The notes under the pieces: model-generated
What the model was told of the DNA's origin: nothing
Databases searched by the model: none
Seen by the model: the letters and a program-made list of their open reading frames with translations, nothing else
Source of the DNA: Phycisphaerae bacterium
Lineage (GTDB): Bacteria > Planctomycetota > Phycisphaerae > UBA1845 > PWPN01
Assembly: GCA_018003015.1 (NCBI GenBank)
Contig: JAGNEZ010000053.1
Span: 1 to 44,916 of the forward strand
Direction of reading: 5' to 3'
Length of the DNA stretch: 44,916 nt
In this document: positions 18,188-25,108 of the stretch, in pieces
Position numbering within the stretch: position 1 is the stretch's first letter
Layout of the letters: each line of letters opens with the position of its first letter
Program-made: the position numbers and the translations under genes

Positions 18188-18249
18188 GTTCAGCGAGCGT
18201 TCATCATAGCTTCATTGGTGCTTCATGGGAAGGCACCCGGCGGTTCACC
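18188..18249 (+). promoter_or_regulatory. Pho-box-like array of 11-bp-phased direct repeats
   Basis: Four heptamers follow one another at exactly 11-bp steps: GTTCAGC (18188), GTTCATC (18199), CTTCATT (18210) and CTTCATG (18221). A fifth, GTTCACC (18243), falls two steps later in the same phase. A 7-bp unit plus 4-bp spacer is the known architecture of PhoB/PhoP binding sites, and GTTCACC matches the actinobacterial unit. It may control the exporter operon to the left, the DUF3754 gene to the right, or an RNA. Confidence 0.5.
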
Positions 18250-18502
18250 CCGCTCTTCGCGGGGAGCAAGCTGCCGAGGGAGCCTCGCAAGGCACCCGGC
18301 ATTGGTTCTCGCGAGCCGTGTTGGCGCGTGTCGCCTGCGGTGCCATGAAGGACGGCGAGGTTGACGTTCATTGCACCTCCTGAAGGTGCGGGGCCCATGA
18401 ATGGGGAGCCTGCCGGCGGACGGAATTCCGTCTCGGCCATGTCCGATTGAATGCGCCGGCGCCAAACGAAGCCATTTTGAGCGTCGCCTGGAGCCATCCA
18501 GG
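18246..18502 (+). other. Cluster of short inverted repeats, candidate structured RNA
   Basis: Six perfect inverted repeats lie in 257 bases: CCCCGC/GCGGGG (18248-18264 region, 5-base loop), GCACCT/AGGTGC (18373-18389), CCCAT/ATGGG (about 18394-18405), the palindrome GACGGAATTCCGTC (18419-18432), the palindrome GCGCCGGCGC (18453-18462) and CCTGGA/TCCAGG (18487-18502). A 12-base direct repeat AAGGCACCCGGC occurs at 18230 and 18289. No T-tracts follow, so these are not ordinary terminators. Confidence 0.4.
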
Positions 18503-18508
18503 AGGGAT

Positions 18509-18536
18509 TTGTTGCGTGGGGGGCGCAAGGCATAAT
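18509..18536 (+). promoter_or_regulatory. Weak promoter candidate for the DUF3754 gene
   Basis: TTGTTG (18509-18514), a 16-bp spacer and CATAAT (18531-18536, 5 of 6 to TATAAT) stand at the edge of a locally AT-rich patch (18531-18557). The start codon of the next gene is about 380 bases away, so it could also drive a short RNA. Confidence 0.25.
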
Positions 18537-18743
18537 CTTATTCTTATCAACATATTACGCGCCGTACTCGATTCTAGAGGGTCGTCAGCCACAGGTTTTT
18601 CGGGGGACCTGGTGATCGGTGGTGTTGTCCCGTTGGACACCGGTGGCTGGTTGACGCCCTGGAGACAACACTACGGATGCTCCGGTGGTTGTGGAGGGCG
18701 GTGAGCCGACTTTCCTGCCCGCTGGGGTGGGCTGCTTTTTTCT

Positions 18744-18754
18744 GGGGGGGGGGG
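18744..18754 (+). repeat. Eleven-base G homopolymer
   Basis: An uninterrupted run of 11 G residues in non-coding DNA upstream of the DUF3754 gene. A run of this length is prone to slippage; it can also be a sequencing weak point. Confidence 0.6.
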
Positions 18755-18913
18755 AACCAGAGGCTGCCGCCCTACCACAGGGTCAGGGATCGAGATCGTG
18801 GTGGAGGACGGGGCCGGAGTAAGGGGTGGTTGAATCGCGTCACCGGCGTCAGAGGTTTGGGATTAGGCAGGCGGGTGTCGCCGAGCACTCCTGGAACTGG
18901 TACGATCGCGATC

Positions 18914-20182
18914 ATGCGTCGATCGCGCAGTCAGTTGGTCCGGGATCCGACGGCCCAGGTTGAATGCCATCACGTGGACAACCGGTTTGTGCCGTTGCGG
19001 GTCTGTGATCTGGCTCGTGTCCTGGAGGAGGACTGTGGTTTACGGGGGATTGACCGGGGCGAATCGGCGGCGTTTGTGGAAGCCCTGGCGGCGGTGATCG
19101 AGCAGGAAGCGGGGGCTTTCGAGCGTGAGTTGGAGGACCAGTATTCGTTTTTCAACCCGGACCGGGAGACGCTGCCGCTGGGAGGCGATCTAGCCGCCCG
19201 TGTTCCGGAGGGGTATCGGGCCCTTGACGCCCAGTTGCGGTACCTGCTGGACAAGGCCAACTTTGAGCGGCTGGACGATGTGGCCGTCGACCGAGCGATT
19301 CGGGTAGCGAGTTCGCATGGTTTTCGGGTGCAGCTTGATCCTTCCCGGGTTGAGGACTTTTGTGTGTTTGTTCGTGGGATGGGTCAGGTGGAACGGACCC
19401 GCCGCTGTCTGAAGGCGCCGATCCGGGGCACGCGGCGGTCGCTGCTGGTTCATCGCCGGCTGGTGGTGATTGCCCGGTTGAAGGGTGACCCGCACATTCT
19501 GCTCAAGATGTTCAAGGACATCCCGGAGGAGGACGTGGAAGCCCTGCTGCCGCACGCGGAGATCACCATGAACTGGATGGACCGACTGTTCATGCTGGGT
19601 GGAGGTGCGGGGGCGATCGGTTCGACGACTGCCCAGGTTGCGAAGATCGCCTCGGCCGGCCTGATGGTGGTGAGCCGGCTGCTGTGGGTGGTGGTTTTCG
19701 GAGCTGCGGTCTTGTTCTGGCGAACGCTGACCGGTTACCGGGCGGCCAAGGCCAAGCGTGATTCGCAGCGTACGCGGCACTTGTACTTTCAGAATATTTC
19801 GAACAACAGCGGCACGATCCAGATGCTGATTTCGATGACTACCCAGGAGGAGATCAAGGAAGCGGCGCTTGCGTACCTGTTATGTGCTTGCGAGGCGGCG
19901 TCCCTGACCTCGGAGGCCGAGTTGGGTGCGAAGGCGGAGTCCTACCTGCACGATCGGTTTGGCATTCAGGTTGACTTTGATGTGGCGGACGCGGTACGGA
20001 CGCTGGATCGGCTGGGATTGTGGAACGACCGGGAGCGGATGCGGGTGATTCCGCTGGCCCAGGCGGTTGTCCGGCTGCGGGACCATTGGGTTCATCATCG
20101 GTCACGGGATCATCATCGGGACCGGGCGGCCGATCGTGTCCGGGACCGAGGCTGCCGGCCGGCGGGCATCGAGAATCGGTAG
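18914..20182 (+). CDS. DUF3754 (TMEM143-like) membrane protein
   Basis: The 422-residue product fits the DUF3754 family, which includes mitochondrial TMEM143 and whose role is unknown. A diagnostic stretch is LLKMFKDIPEEDVEALLPHA at residues 196-215, where homologues have a similar KxIPxxDxExLLP. It is followed by a hydrophobic, Gly/Ala-rich segment (about 225-270) that should form two membrane helices, then a conserved-looking RHLYFQNISNNSG region near 288-300. The N-terminal 190 residues are soluble and charged. The ATG at 18914 was chosen because residues encoded upstream of it are low in complexity and cross an 11-G run. The last 35 residues are a His/Arg/Asp-rich tail. Confidence 0.75.
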   Translation: MRRSRSQLVRDPTAQVECHHVDNRFVPLRVCDLARVLEEDCGLRGIDRGESAAFVEALAAVIEQEAGAFERELEDQYSFFNPDRETLPLGGDLAARVPEGYRALDAQLRYLLDKANFERLDDVAVDRAIRVASSHGFRVQLDPSRVEDFCVFVRGMGQVERTRRCLKAPIRGTRRSLLVHRRLVVIARLKGDPHILLKMFKDIPEEDVEALLPHAEITMNWMDRLFMLGGGAGAIGSTTAQVAKIASAGLMVVSRLLWVVVFGAAVLFWRTLTGYRAAKAKRDSQRTRHLYFQNISNNSGTIQMLISMTTQEEIKEAALAYLLCACEAASLTSEAELGAKAESYLHDRFGIQVDFDVADAVRTLDRLGLWNDRERMRVIPLAQAVVRLRDHWVHHRSRDHHRDRAADRVRDRGCRPAGIENR

Positions 20183-20440
20183 CGGGTGGTTGGGCGTCCG
20201 GATTGATTTCATGTGGCGGATGGGGTGTGCTGGTGGGTGGTTTCCGCGGCCTGGCTGGAGACGAGACGGTTTACGGCATGGACGGGGCAGGTTCGGCCGG
20301 CGTTGTATTGGCGCCGGCCGAACCCGTGGGGTGTTTGGTCGCGAGGTATTCGCTTGGTTTCGGGCGACCGAGCGTGTTGCCCGTGCGGTGATGGCACTTG
20401 ATCGGCGAGGCGCCGGGGCCGGGCAACTCCTGGGGGGTTC

Positions 20441-20602
20441 TCAGACCTGCTTCATGAGGTAGATCAACATGCCGGTGATAGCCCCGAGGAAGCCGGTTTG
20501 AAGCAGCTGCAGGGTTGGATCGCAGCCCAGGAACTGGAAGACCACCATGCCGGAGGTGGCCATTGTCATCCAACGTGTCAAACGGACCCATCTGCGACTC
20601 AT
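20441..20602 (-). CDS. Small single-span membrane peptide (53 residues)
   Basis: This short frame codes for a 53-residue peptide with a basic N terminus (MSRRWVRLTRW), a hydrophobic stretch with a GCDPT motif near residue 26, and a second hydrophobic segment (GFLGAITGMLIYLM) before KQV. The ATG at 20602 follows AGGAG at a good distance, which favours it over the ATG 13 codons upstream. Two short helices or a signal plus one helix are possible; the Cys could be lipidated but the residues before it (QFLG) only partly fit a lipobox. I know of no named family. It stands alone, flanked by about 250 gene-free bases on each side. Confidence 0.55.
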   Translation of the reverse strand: MSRRWVRLTRWMTMATSGMVVFQFLGCDPTLQLLQTGFLGAITGMLIYLMKQV

Positions 20603-20846
20603 ACGGATCTCCTGATTGCGTTCATGGACTTGGGCAACCACTCGCCTCTGACCCGACCGCCGGGTCGGTGCTATTGTCCGCGCCGCCGGCCGTGCGTCCA
20701 GTCCGAGGGAGTTTTCGGGTTCGTGTCCCGCTCGACGGAGGCTCGGGTAGCGAGGGGTGTTTTGCGGCTGGTGGAAGGGTGAGGGCCGTGGCTGGCGGCG
20801 CTGGGTGTTTGGGTTCTTGGTTTTCGGCGGGGCAGGCGGGTGCCGC

Positions 20847-21686
20847 TCAGGACTTGGTTTGCCGAGCTACTGGTTTGAAGAGTCTGGCCTTATGGAGCAT
20901 CTTGTTCAGCGGTCCGGGCCGGTTGGTGATAATGCCCTCGACGCCCCAGTCGATGAGCCTCTGCCAATCGGCGGGTTCGTCGACGGTCCAGGCGAAGACC
21001 TTGTAGCCGCGTTTGTGGAACTCCTTGACCATATCGGCGGTGAGGTCCTTGAACTGCCAGCCGACCAGCTTGGCCCCGGAGGCTTGGAGTTGGGTCCACT
21101 TCTTGTCGTCCATTGCCTTCTCGCCCAGAGCGCCGAGGGTCTGGGTGGGTTGGAGCTTATGCAGATCTTCGAGGAACTTCCAATCGAAAGCCTGAACGAT
21201 CAGCTTGTCGATCATGTTTTTCTCTCTGAGGATTTTGGCGTAGGACTGGGCGGTTCCGGCCTTGCGTTCCAGGAGCGTCTTGGATTGTGCCTGGATGGTG
21301 TCCAAGGCGGCGGCCAAGGTGGGCAGTCGTTCGCCGGCGTACTTTTCGTTGAACCAGCGGCCGGCATCGAGCCTTGCCAGGTCCTGGTCGGAGATCTCCT
21401 TGAGGGGCACTTTTTTCCGGCCGAACAGCTTCACGGCGTCGGTGGTCCGGTCGAGGGTGCTGTCGTGGAGGCAGTAGAGTGTTCCGTCGGCCGAGGGTTG
21501 GGCGTCGAGCTCGACGTAGTTGGCTTTGGCGGCGATGGCGCTGCGAAATGCCGAAAGGGTGTTTTCCGGGGCCACCTTGGAGTCACCGCGGTGGGCGATG
21601 ACGGTGATCCGTGGTGCGGCGTTGCAGGCACAGCAGGAGCAGAGGGACAAGAGCACGATATGGAAGGACCGTTTGGGTGGTTTCAT
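20847..21686 (-). CDS. Secreted glycerophosphodiester phosphodiesterase
   Basis: The enzyme hydrolyses glycerophosphodiesters to glycerol 3-phosphate and an alcohol, recovering phosphate and carbon from phospholipid head groups. The 279-residue product begins with a signal peptide rich in Cys (residues 8-24; a lipid anchor is possible). It has the GDPD catalytic set: HRGD with His32 and Arg33, PENT with Glu41, VELDAQ with Glu59 and Asp61, and His74 in LHDSTLDRTT. The C-terminal VFAWTVDEPADW and GVEGIITNRP are also typical. GDPD genes are often under Pho control in other bacteria. A promoter sits so close to the ATG that the transcript may be leaderless. Confidence 0.93.
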   Translation of the reverse strand: MKPPKRSFHIVLLSLCSCCACNAAPRITVIAHRGDSKVAPENTLSAFRSAIAAKANYVELDAQPSADGTLYCLHDSTLDRTTDAVKLFGRKKVPLKEISDQDLARLDAGRWFNEKYAGERLPTLAAALDTIQAQSKTLLERKAGTAQSYAKILREKNMIDKLIVQAFDWKFLEDLHKLQPTQTLGALGEKAMDDKKWTQLQASGAKLVGWQFKDLTADMVKEFHKRGYKVFAWTVDEPADWQRLIDWGVEGIITNRPGPLNKMLHKARLFKPVARQTKS

Positions 21687-21693
21687 GGGGCGT

Positions 21694-21723
21694 ATAGTAA
21701 CGCGACCGGTGCACGCAGTTCAA
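21694..21723 (-). promoter_or_regulatory. Promoter of the phosphodiesterase gene, possibly leaderless
   Basis: On the minus strand TTGAAC (21723-21718), an 18-bp spacer and TACTAT (21699-21694) precede the ATG at 21686 by only 7 bases. Transcription would start at or next to the A of the ATG, and no ribosome-binding sequence is present. Confidence 0.4.
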
Positions 21724-21845
21724 GGTGGTCTTGATTTGTCCTCGTTGAGCGGTTAGGCAGGGTGCAGGTGTCGTTGGCGGGTGATGGGTTTGGGGAGCGA
21801 GGTTCCTTCCGGGCTCGGGAGGGAGTTTGGCAGGGAGGTGTGGAC

Positions 21846-22709
21846 ATGCCGTTGACCCGATGGTTCGTGGCGGGCTGGCTTCTGGCCGGGCTGGTCGGTT
21901 GTGCCGGTGTCGGGCAGAGGGCGGCGGGGCTGAAGATCTACATCATCACCGACCTGGAGGGTGCCAGCGGGGTCTACAAGTTCGCCCAGACGCGGGAGGT
22001 CACTGACCCGCTGTATGAGCAGGCCAAGGAGTACCTGATGGGTGACATTGCGGCGGTGGTCCGCGGGTTGCGGGACGCGGGTGCGACGGAGATCGTGGTT
22101 CTTGACGGGCACGGCAGTCAGGCGTTTGTTCCGCATCTGATGGAGCCGGGGGCGAAGTACATCACCGGTCTGCCTCGGCCGGAGAGGCACTGGGGGCTGG
22201 ATACGGAGGTTCGGGGGCTGGTTCAGTTGGGGGCACACGCGATGATGGGCACACCGAACGCGGTGCTGCATCACACCCAATCGTCGCGTGGCGAGAATCG
22301 CTACTGGTACAACGGGGTCGAGTGCGGCGAACTGGTTCAGTGCGCGGCGATCGCGGGGCACTATGGTGTGCCGACGATCCTGGTGACCGGTGACGAGGCC
22401 ACCTGCCGGGAAGCCCGGCATTTTTTTGGAGACCCCTGTGTCACGGTGGCGGTCAAGCGGGGACTGAGTCGCGAGGCGGCGGTTCTGTATCCCTTTGTGG
22501 AGACCCGGCAAGCCCTGTACGAAGGTGGGAAGCGTGCGGTGGCGGCCATTCCGCGATGCAAGCCGTACCGGCTGGCCACGCCGATCCAAGCCAAGAAGCA
22601 GTACCTGCAGCCAGCCAAGCCGGCGTCACCGGGGGCTGTCGCGGGCCCGGGGAAGTTGACCACGAAGGAAGGTGTGATCGAGGATGTCTTGAAGCTGTTG
22701 GACTTTTGA
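21846..22709 (+). CDS. M55-family D-aminopeptidase-like lipoprotein (DppA type)
   Basis: DppA-type M55 peptidases are zinc enzymes that release N-terminal D-amino acids, for instance from cell-wall peptides. The 287-residue product starts with a clear lipoprotein signal, LLAGLVGC with Cys19. The metal-binding pattern is complete: Asp36 and Glu38 in ITDLEGASGV, His89 in DGHG, His131 in GAHAMMG, and Glu159 or Glu162 in NGVECGE. The ATG at 21846 follows GGGAGGTG, which decides it over an in-frame start 28 codons upstream. Characterised DppA is cytosolic, so surface anchoring here is a notable difference. The next gene starts 73 bases later. Confidence 0.88.
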   Translation: MPLTRWFVAGWLLAGLVGCAGVGQRAAGLKIYIITDLEGASGVYKFAQTREVTDPLYEQAKEYLMGDIAAVVRGLRDAGATEIVVLDGHGSQAFVPHLMEPGAKYITGLPRPERHWGLDTEVRGLVQLGAHAMMGTPNAVLHHTQSSRGENRYWYNGVECGELVQCAAIAGHYGVPTILVTGDEATCREARHFFGDPCVTVAVKRGLSREAAVLYPFVETRQALYEGGKRAVAAIPRCKPYRLATPIQAKKQYLQPAKPASPGAVAGPGKLTTKEGVIEDVLKLLDF

Positions 22710-22710
22710 G

Positions 22711-22723
22711 CCCGCCGAGCGGG
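22711..22723 (+). terminator. Small hairpin after the M55 gene
   Basis: CCCGC and GCGGG pair across a 3-base loop, with outer GAGCC and GGCTC able to extend the structure, directly after the stop codon. No T-tract follows. Confidence 0.3.
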
Positions 22724-22782
22724 GGCAGGCTCTGGATGTTCGGGACCGGTGGCGGTGGTCGGCGGTCCCATCAGGAACGGTC

Positions 22783-23850
22783 ATGCGAACTCACGCTATC
22801 GGCCGGGTGAGAGGATTCGTTTCCGCAGTCGCGGTCTTTGGGTGTGCCAGCTCCGTGGCGGCGCAGATGCCCGATCCCCCGGGTCAGGTGAAGGGTGACC
22901 AGAGACCCCGGCATGAGGCTTATCTCTTTGCCCACATGATGGACGGCGACTACTGGCGGCTGCACTACAGTGTCAGCCTGGACGGTCTGCATTGGGAGAG
23001 GCTCAACGGTGGCAAGCGTGTTTTTGACGCGTACCGGGGGCATGCTGATATCTGTCGAGGGCACGATGGTCGGTACTACCTGGTGGGGAACCGCGGCGAC
23101 GACCGGCCGGACATCAACTTCTGGGTCTCTGATGATCTGATCGCCTGGAAGAGGTACAGTGACTATGTTCCGGATCTCCGGAAGGTGCCGGATTATGCTC
23201 GGGCCATGCCTCGGATCGGGGCGCCGAAGTTGTTCTTTGATGAAGTGGGGGCGGAGTACCTGCTCACCTGGCACACGCCCCACGACATGGGCCAGACGGA
23301 GCTGCCCGAGCCTTACTGGGCCAGCCAGCGGACGCTCTGGGTCACCTCGAAGGACCTGAAGGTGTTTTCGGATCCGCCCCGGAAGCTGTTCTCGTGGGAC
23401 ATGGCCACGATTGACACGATTGTCCGGCGGGAGGCTGGCCGCTACTACGCGATCTTCAAGGACGAGCGATATCCGACGCTGGAATGGACGACGGGCAAGA
23501 CGATCCGGATCTGCTGTTCGCCGAGCCTGCTGGGCCCGTACTCGGCGCCGGGGCTGCCGGTCAGTCCGGGCTTTCGGGAGGCTCCGACGCTGATTCCCTC
23601 GCCTGACGGCAAGGCGTGGTATCTGTACTATGAGCAGTACCCCGGCGTGGCGTATGGTCTCTCGGTCGGCGGGCGGCTGGAGGGGCCGTGGTTTCAGGCG
23701 GCGGGCGGCACGCGTCATCGGGACTGGAACAAGTACGTGATTCCACCGGGGGTTCGGCACGGTTCGATGATGCCTATCACCCGCAAGCAGTATGATGCTC
23801 TGGTGGTCGCGTTCGGGAAGGGCGAGCGAGGGGCGGGAGGGGTGCGATGA
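22783..23850 (+). CDS. Secreted GH43/GH32-like five-bladed beta-propeller protein
   Basis: The 355-residue product has an N-terminal signal peptide (residues 9-28) and then repeated blades of the type seen in GH43, GH32 and related glycosidases. Examples are YWRLHYSVSLDGLHWERL, then DINFWVSDDLIAWKRY, then RTLWVTSKDLKVFSD, each an xxSxDLxxW-like turn. This family usually cleaves arabinose, xylose or fructose linkages. I could not assign the catalytic acids with certainty, so activity is inferred from fold only. The ATG at 22783 follows AGGA. A short frame overlaps its stop as ATGA. Confidence 0.7.
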   Translation: MRTHAIGRVRGFVSAVAVFGCASSVAAQMPDPPGQVKGDQRPRHEAYLFAHMMDGDYWRLHYSVSLDGLHWERLNGGKRVFDAYRGHADICRGHDGRYYLVGNRGDDRPDINFWVSDDLIAWKRYSDYVPDLRKVPDYARAMPRIGAPKLFFDEVGAEYLLTWHTPHDMGQTELPEPYWASQRTLWVTSKDLKVFSDPPRKLFSWDMATIDTIVRREAGRYYAIFKDERYPTLEWTTGKTIRICCSPSLLGPYSAPGLPVSPGFREAPTLIPSPDGKAWYLYYEQYPGVAYGLSVGGRLEGPWFQAAGGTRHRDWNKYVIPPGVRHGSMMPITRKQYDALVVAFGKGERGAGGVR

Positions 23851-24017
23851 GCCTGTCCGACTCTCGCCGCCTGTGGTTGCCGATCGTCTTCCCTGCGGAG
23901 GGCTCTGAGATGTGCTGGCGGGCGAAGTGGCGTCTGGACGACTTGGCGTCGGGTCGTGAGTTGAGGAAGTTGACGTGGCCGCCGGCCGAGCGGTCGCAGG
24001 GTGAGGCCCGGCGTTGA
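23847..24017 (+). CDS. Possible small coupled ORF (56 residues)
   Basis: An ATG overlaps the stop of the propeller gene as ATGA and opens a 56-codon frame ending at 24017. The peptide is basic and Trp-rich (MSLSDSRRLWLPIVFP at the start), without a recognisable domain or membrane helix. The only support is the coupled start; it may be chance. Confidence 0.2.
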   Translation: MSLSDSRRLWLPIVFPAEGSEMCWRAKWRLDDLASGRELRKLTWPPAERSQGEARR

Positions 24018-24051
24018 GGGCTGGTTGGGCCGCGTCTTCTGGTTGGCGGGG

Positions 24052-25092
24052 TCACATGGCCGTCAGCCCTTGCCCGTATTCGACGATGAAGTTGGGGTTA
24101 CCGAACCGCCTGAGGTAGTCCGCGTCGATCCAGACCGCGAAGGTGGTGACGTGTCGGATGCCGCGTTTGCGGTAGGCGGCGACGTCGGCGGCGAACACCT
24201 CTCGGCTCCATGGCAGCCTGACGGCGGGTCTTTTCCATTTTGAGAACAGGGACACATCGAGCCAGTACTCCAGCACCTGGGCGGTCTCCTTGGGGAACAC
24301 TTTCAGATTCGCGTCGAGGGCGGGCAGTCCGTCGGCTTGCCTGGCGTCCTGTTTTTCGTAGGGGATGTCGTAACGTCGGTGGATTGGAGCGTACTCCAGA
24401 AAGAGTCCCTGGTCGGGTCTGATCTTCGTCGGTGGCGAGAGGGTGTTGTCATAGGCCAGGTGAGCGAGTTGGGCCTTGGGGTTGACGGTTCGGAGTGCCT
24501 TGCAGATCCGGTTTTCGACCACGACCGCCTGGTCGGTGGGCGAGAGTTCCCTGCAGTGTGGGCAAAGGCACCAGGGCAAGCCGTCGTCGCCCCAGTAGAA
24601 ATACCGGCCGGTCGTGGGTTGAAGTGTCTTGGCGATGGTCAAGGCGTTCTCGGCGATGATGTCGAGTCCCTGCCTGGCGTGGGTACAGCAGTTAGCGTCG
24701 GGGGTGCGTTGGCCCTTTTCGTTCATGCGGAACAGGTTGGGCTCTTTGGCGAACAGGTTGCGCGGGAGCAGTTCCTTCATGGCGTGGAGCTCGTACTCGA
24801 CTTGGAGATCGAGTTTGCGGCACTGTTCCAGGACCTGGCGGCCGGCGTCCGTTCTGACCCACTGGGCCACGATCTGGGGTGAGTGCTGATGGTGGAGGGC
24901 GATGGTGGTCAAACCGGCGTTTTTGGCTCGTTCCGGCCAGTCGGCGAGGGTGAAGTCTTCAGGCACGAGGACGACGCCGCGGGTGGCGAGGGGGCTTTTG
25001 GGGAACGACTGGGCCCTGGTGGAGGGGGTGGGGAGTGTCGACCAAGCTGCGCCGCTGAGACATGCCCACAGGAATCGTCTTCGACTGGTCAT
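24052..25092 (-). CDS. DUF4838 domain-containing secreted protein
   Basis: The 346-residue product begins with TSRRRFLW and a hydrophobic stretch ending near SxAxx-type residues, a Tat-like signal peptide. The centre carries CLCPHCRELSPTDQ (about residues 178-191), characteristic of DUF4838 proteins, which are common in planctomycetes and Bacteroidetes beside glycosidases and have a TIM-barrel-like fold. The protein is shorter than many DUF4838 members, which often have extra domains. AGGAGAG precedes the ATG. It shares its strand with the downstream-facing MFS gene, 16 bases upstream, so the two are probably co-transcribed. No reaction is known. Confidence 0.75.
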   Translation of the reverse strand: MTSRRRFLWACLSGAAWSTLPTPSTRAQSFPKSPLATRGVVLVPEDFTLADWPERAKNAGLTTIALHHQHSPQIVAQWVRTDAGRQVLEQCRKLDLQVEYELHAMKELLPRNLFAKEPNLFRMNEKGQRTPDANCCTHARQGLDIIAENALTIAKTLQPTTGRYFYWGDDGLPWCLCPHCRELSPTDQAVVVENRICKALRTVNPKAQLAHLAYDNTLSPPTKIRPDQGLFLEYAPIHRRYDIPYEKQDARQADGLPALDANLKVFPKETAQVLEYWLDVSLFSKWKRPAVRLPWSREVFAADVAAYRKRGIRHVTTFAVWIDADYLRRFGNPNFIVEYGQGLTAM

Positions 25093-25108
25093 GGCTGGTT
25101 CTCTCCTG

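Larger units (their letters stand above)
18029..18913. other. 885-base gene-free region between divergent genes
   Basis: No reading frame here looks like a protein. The region separates the leftward exporter operon from the rightward DUF3754 gene. It holds an 11-bp-phased TTCA array (18188-18249), a run of short perfect inverted repeats (18246-18502), an AT-rich patch with a possible promoter (18509-18560), and an 11-base G run (18744-18754). The density of structure suggests regulation or a non-coding RNA rather than decayed coding DNA. Confidence 0.5.

Noticed and set aside
18204-18704. Several 70-110 codon frames in the 18.0-18.9 kb intergenic region
   Set aside because: They overlap each other on both strands, cross the inverted repeats, and lack ribosome-binding sites and domain-like sequence.
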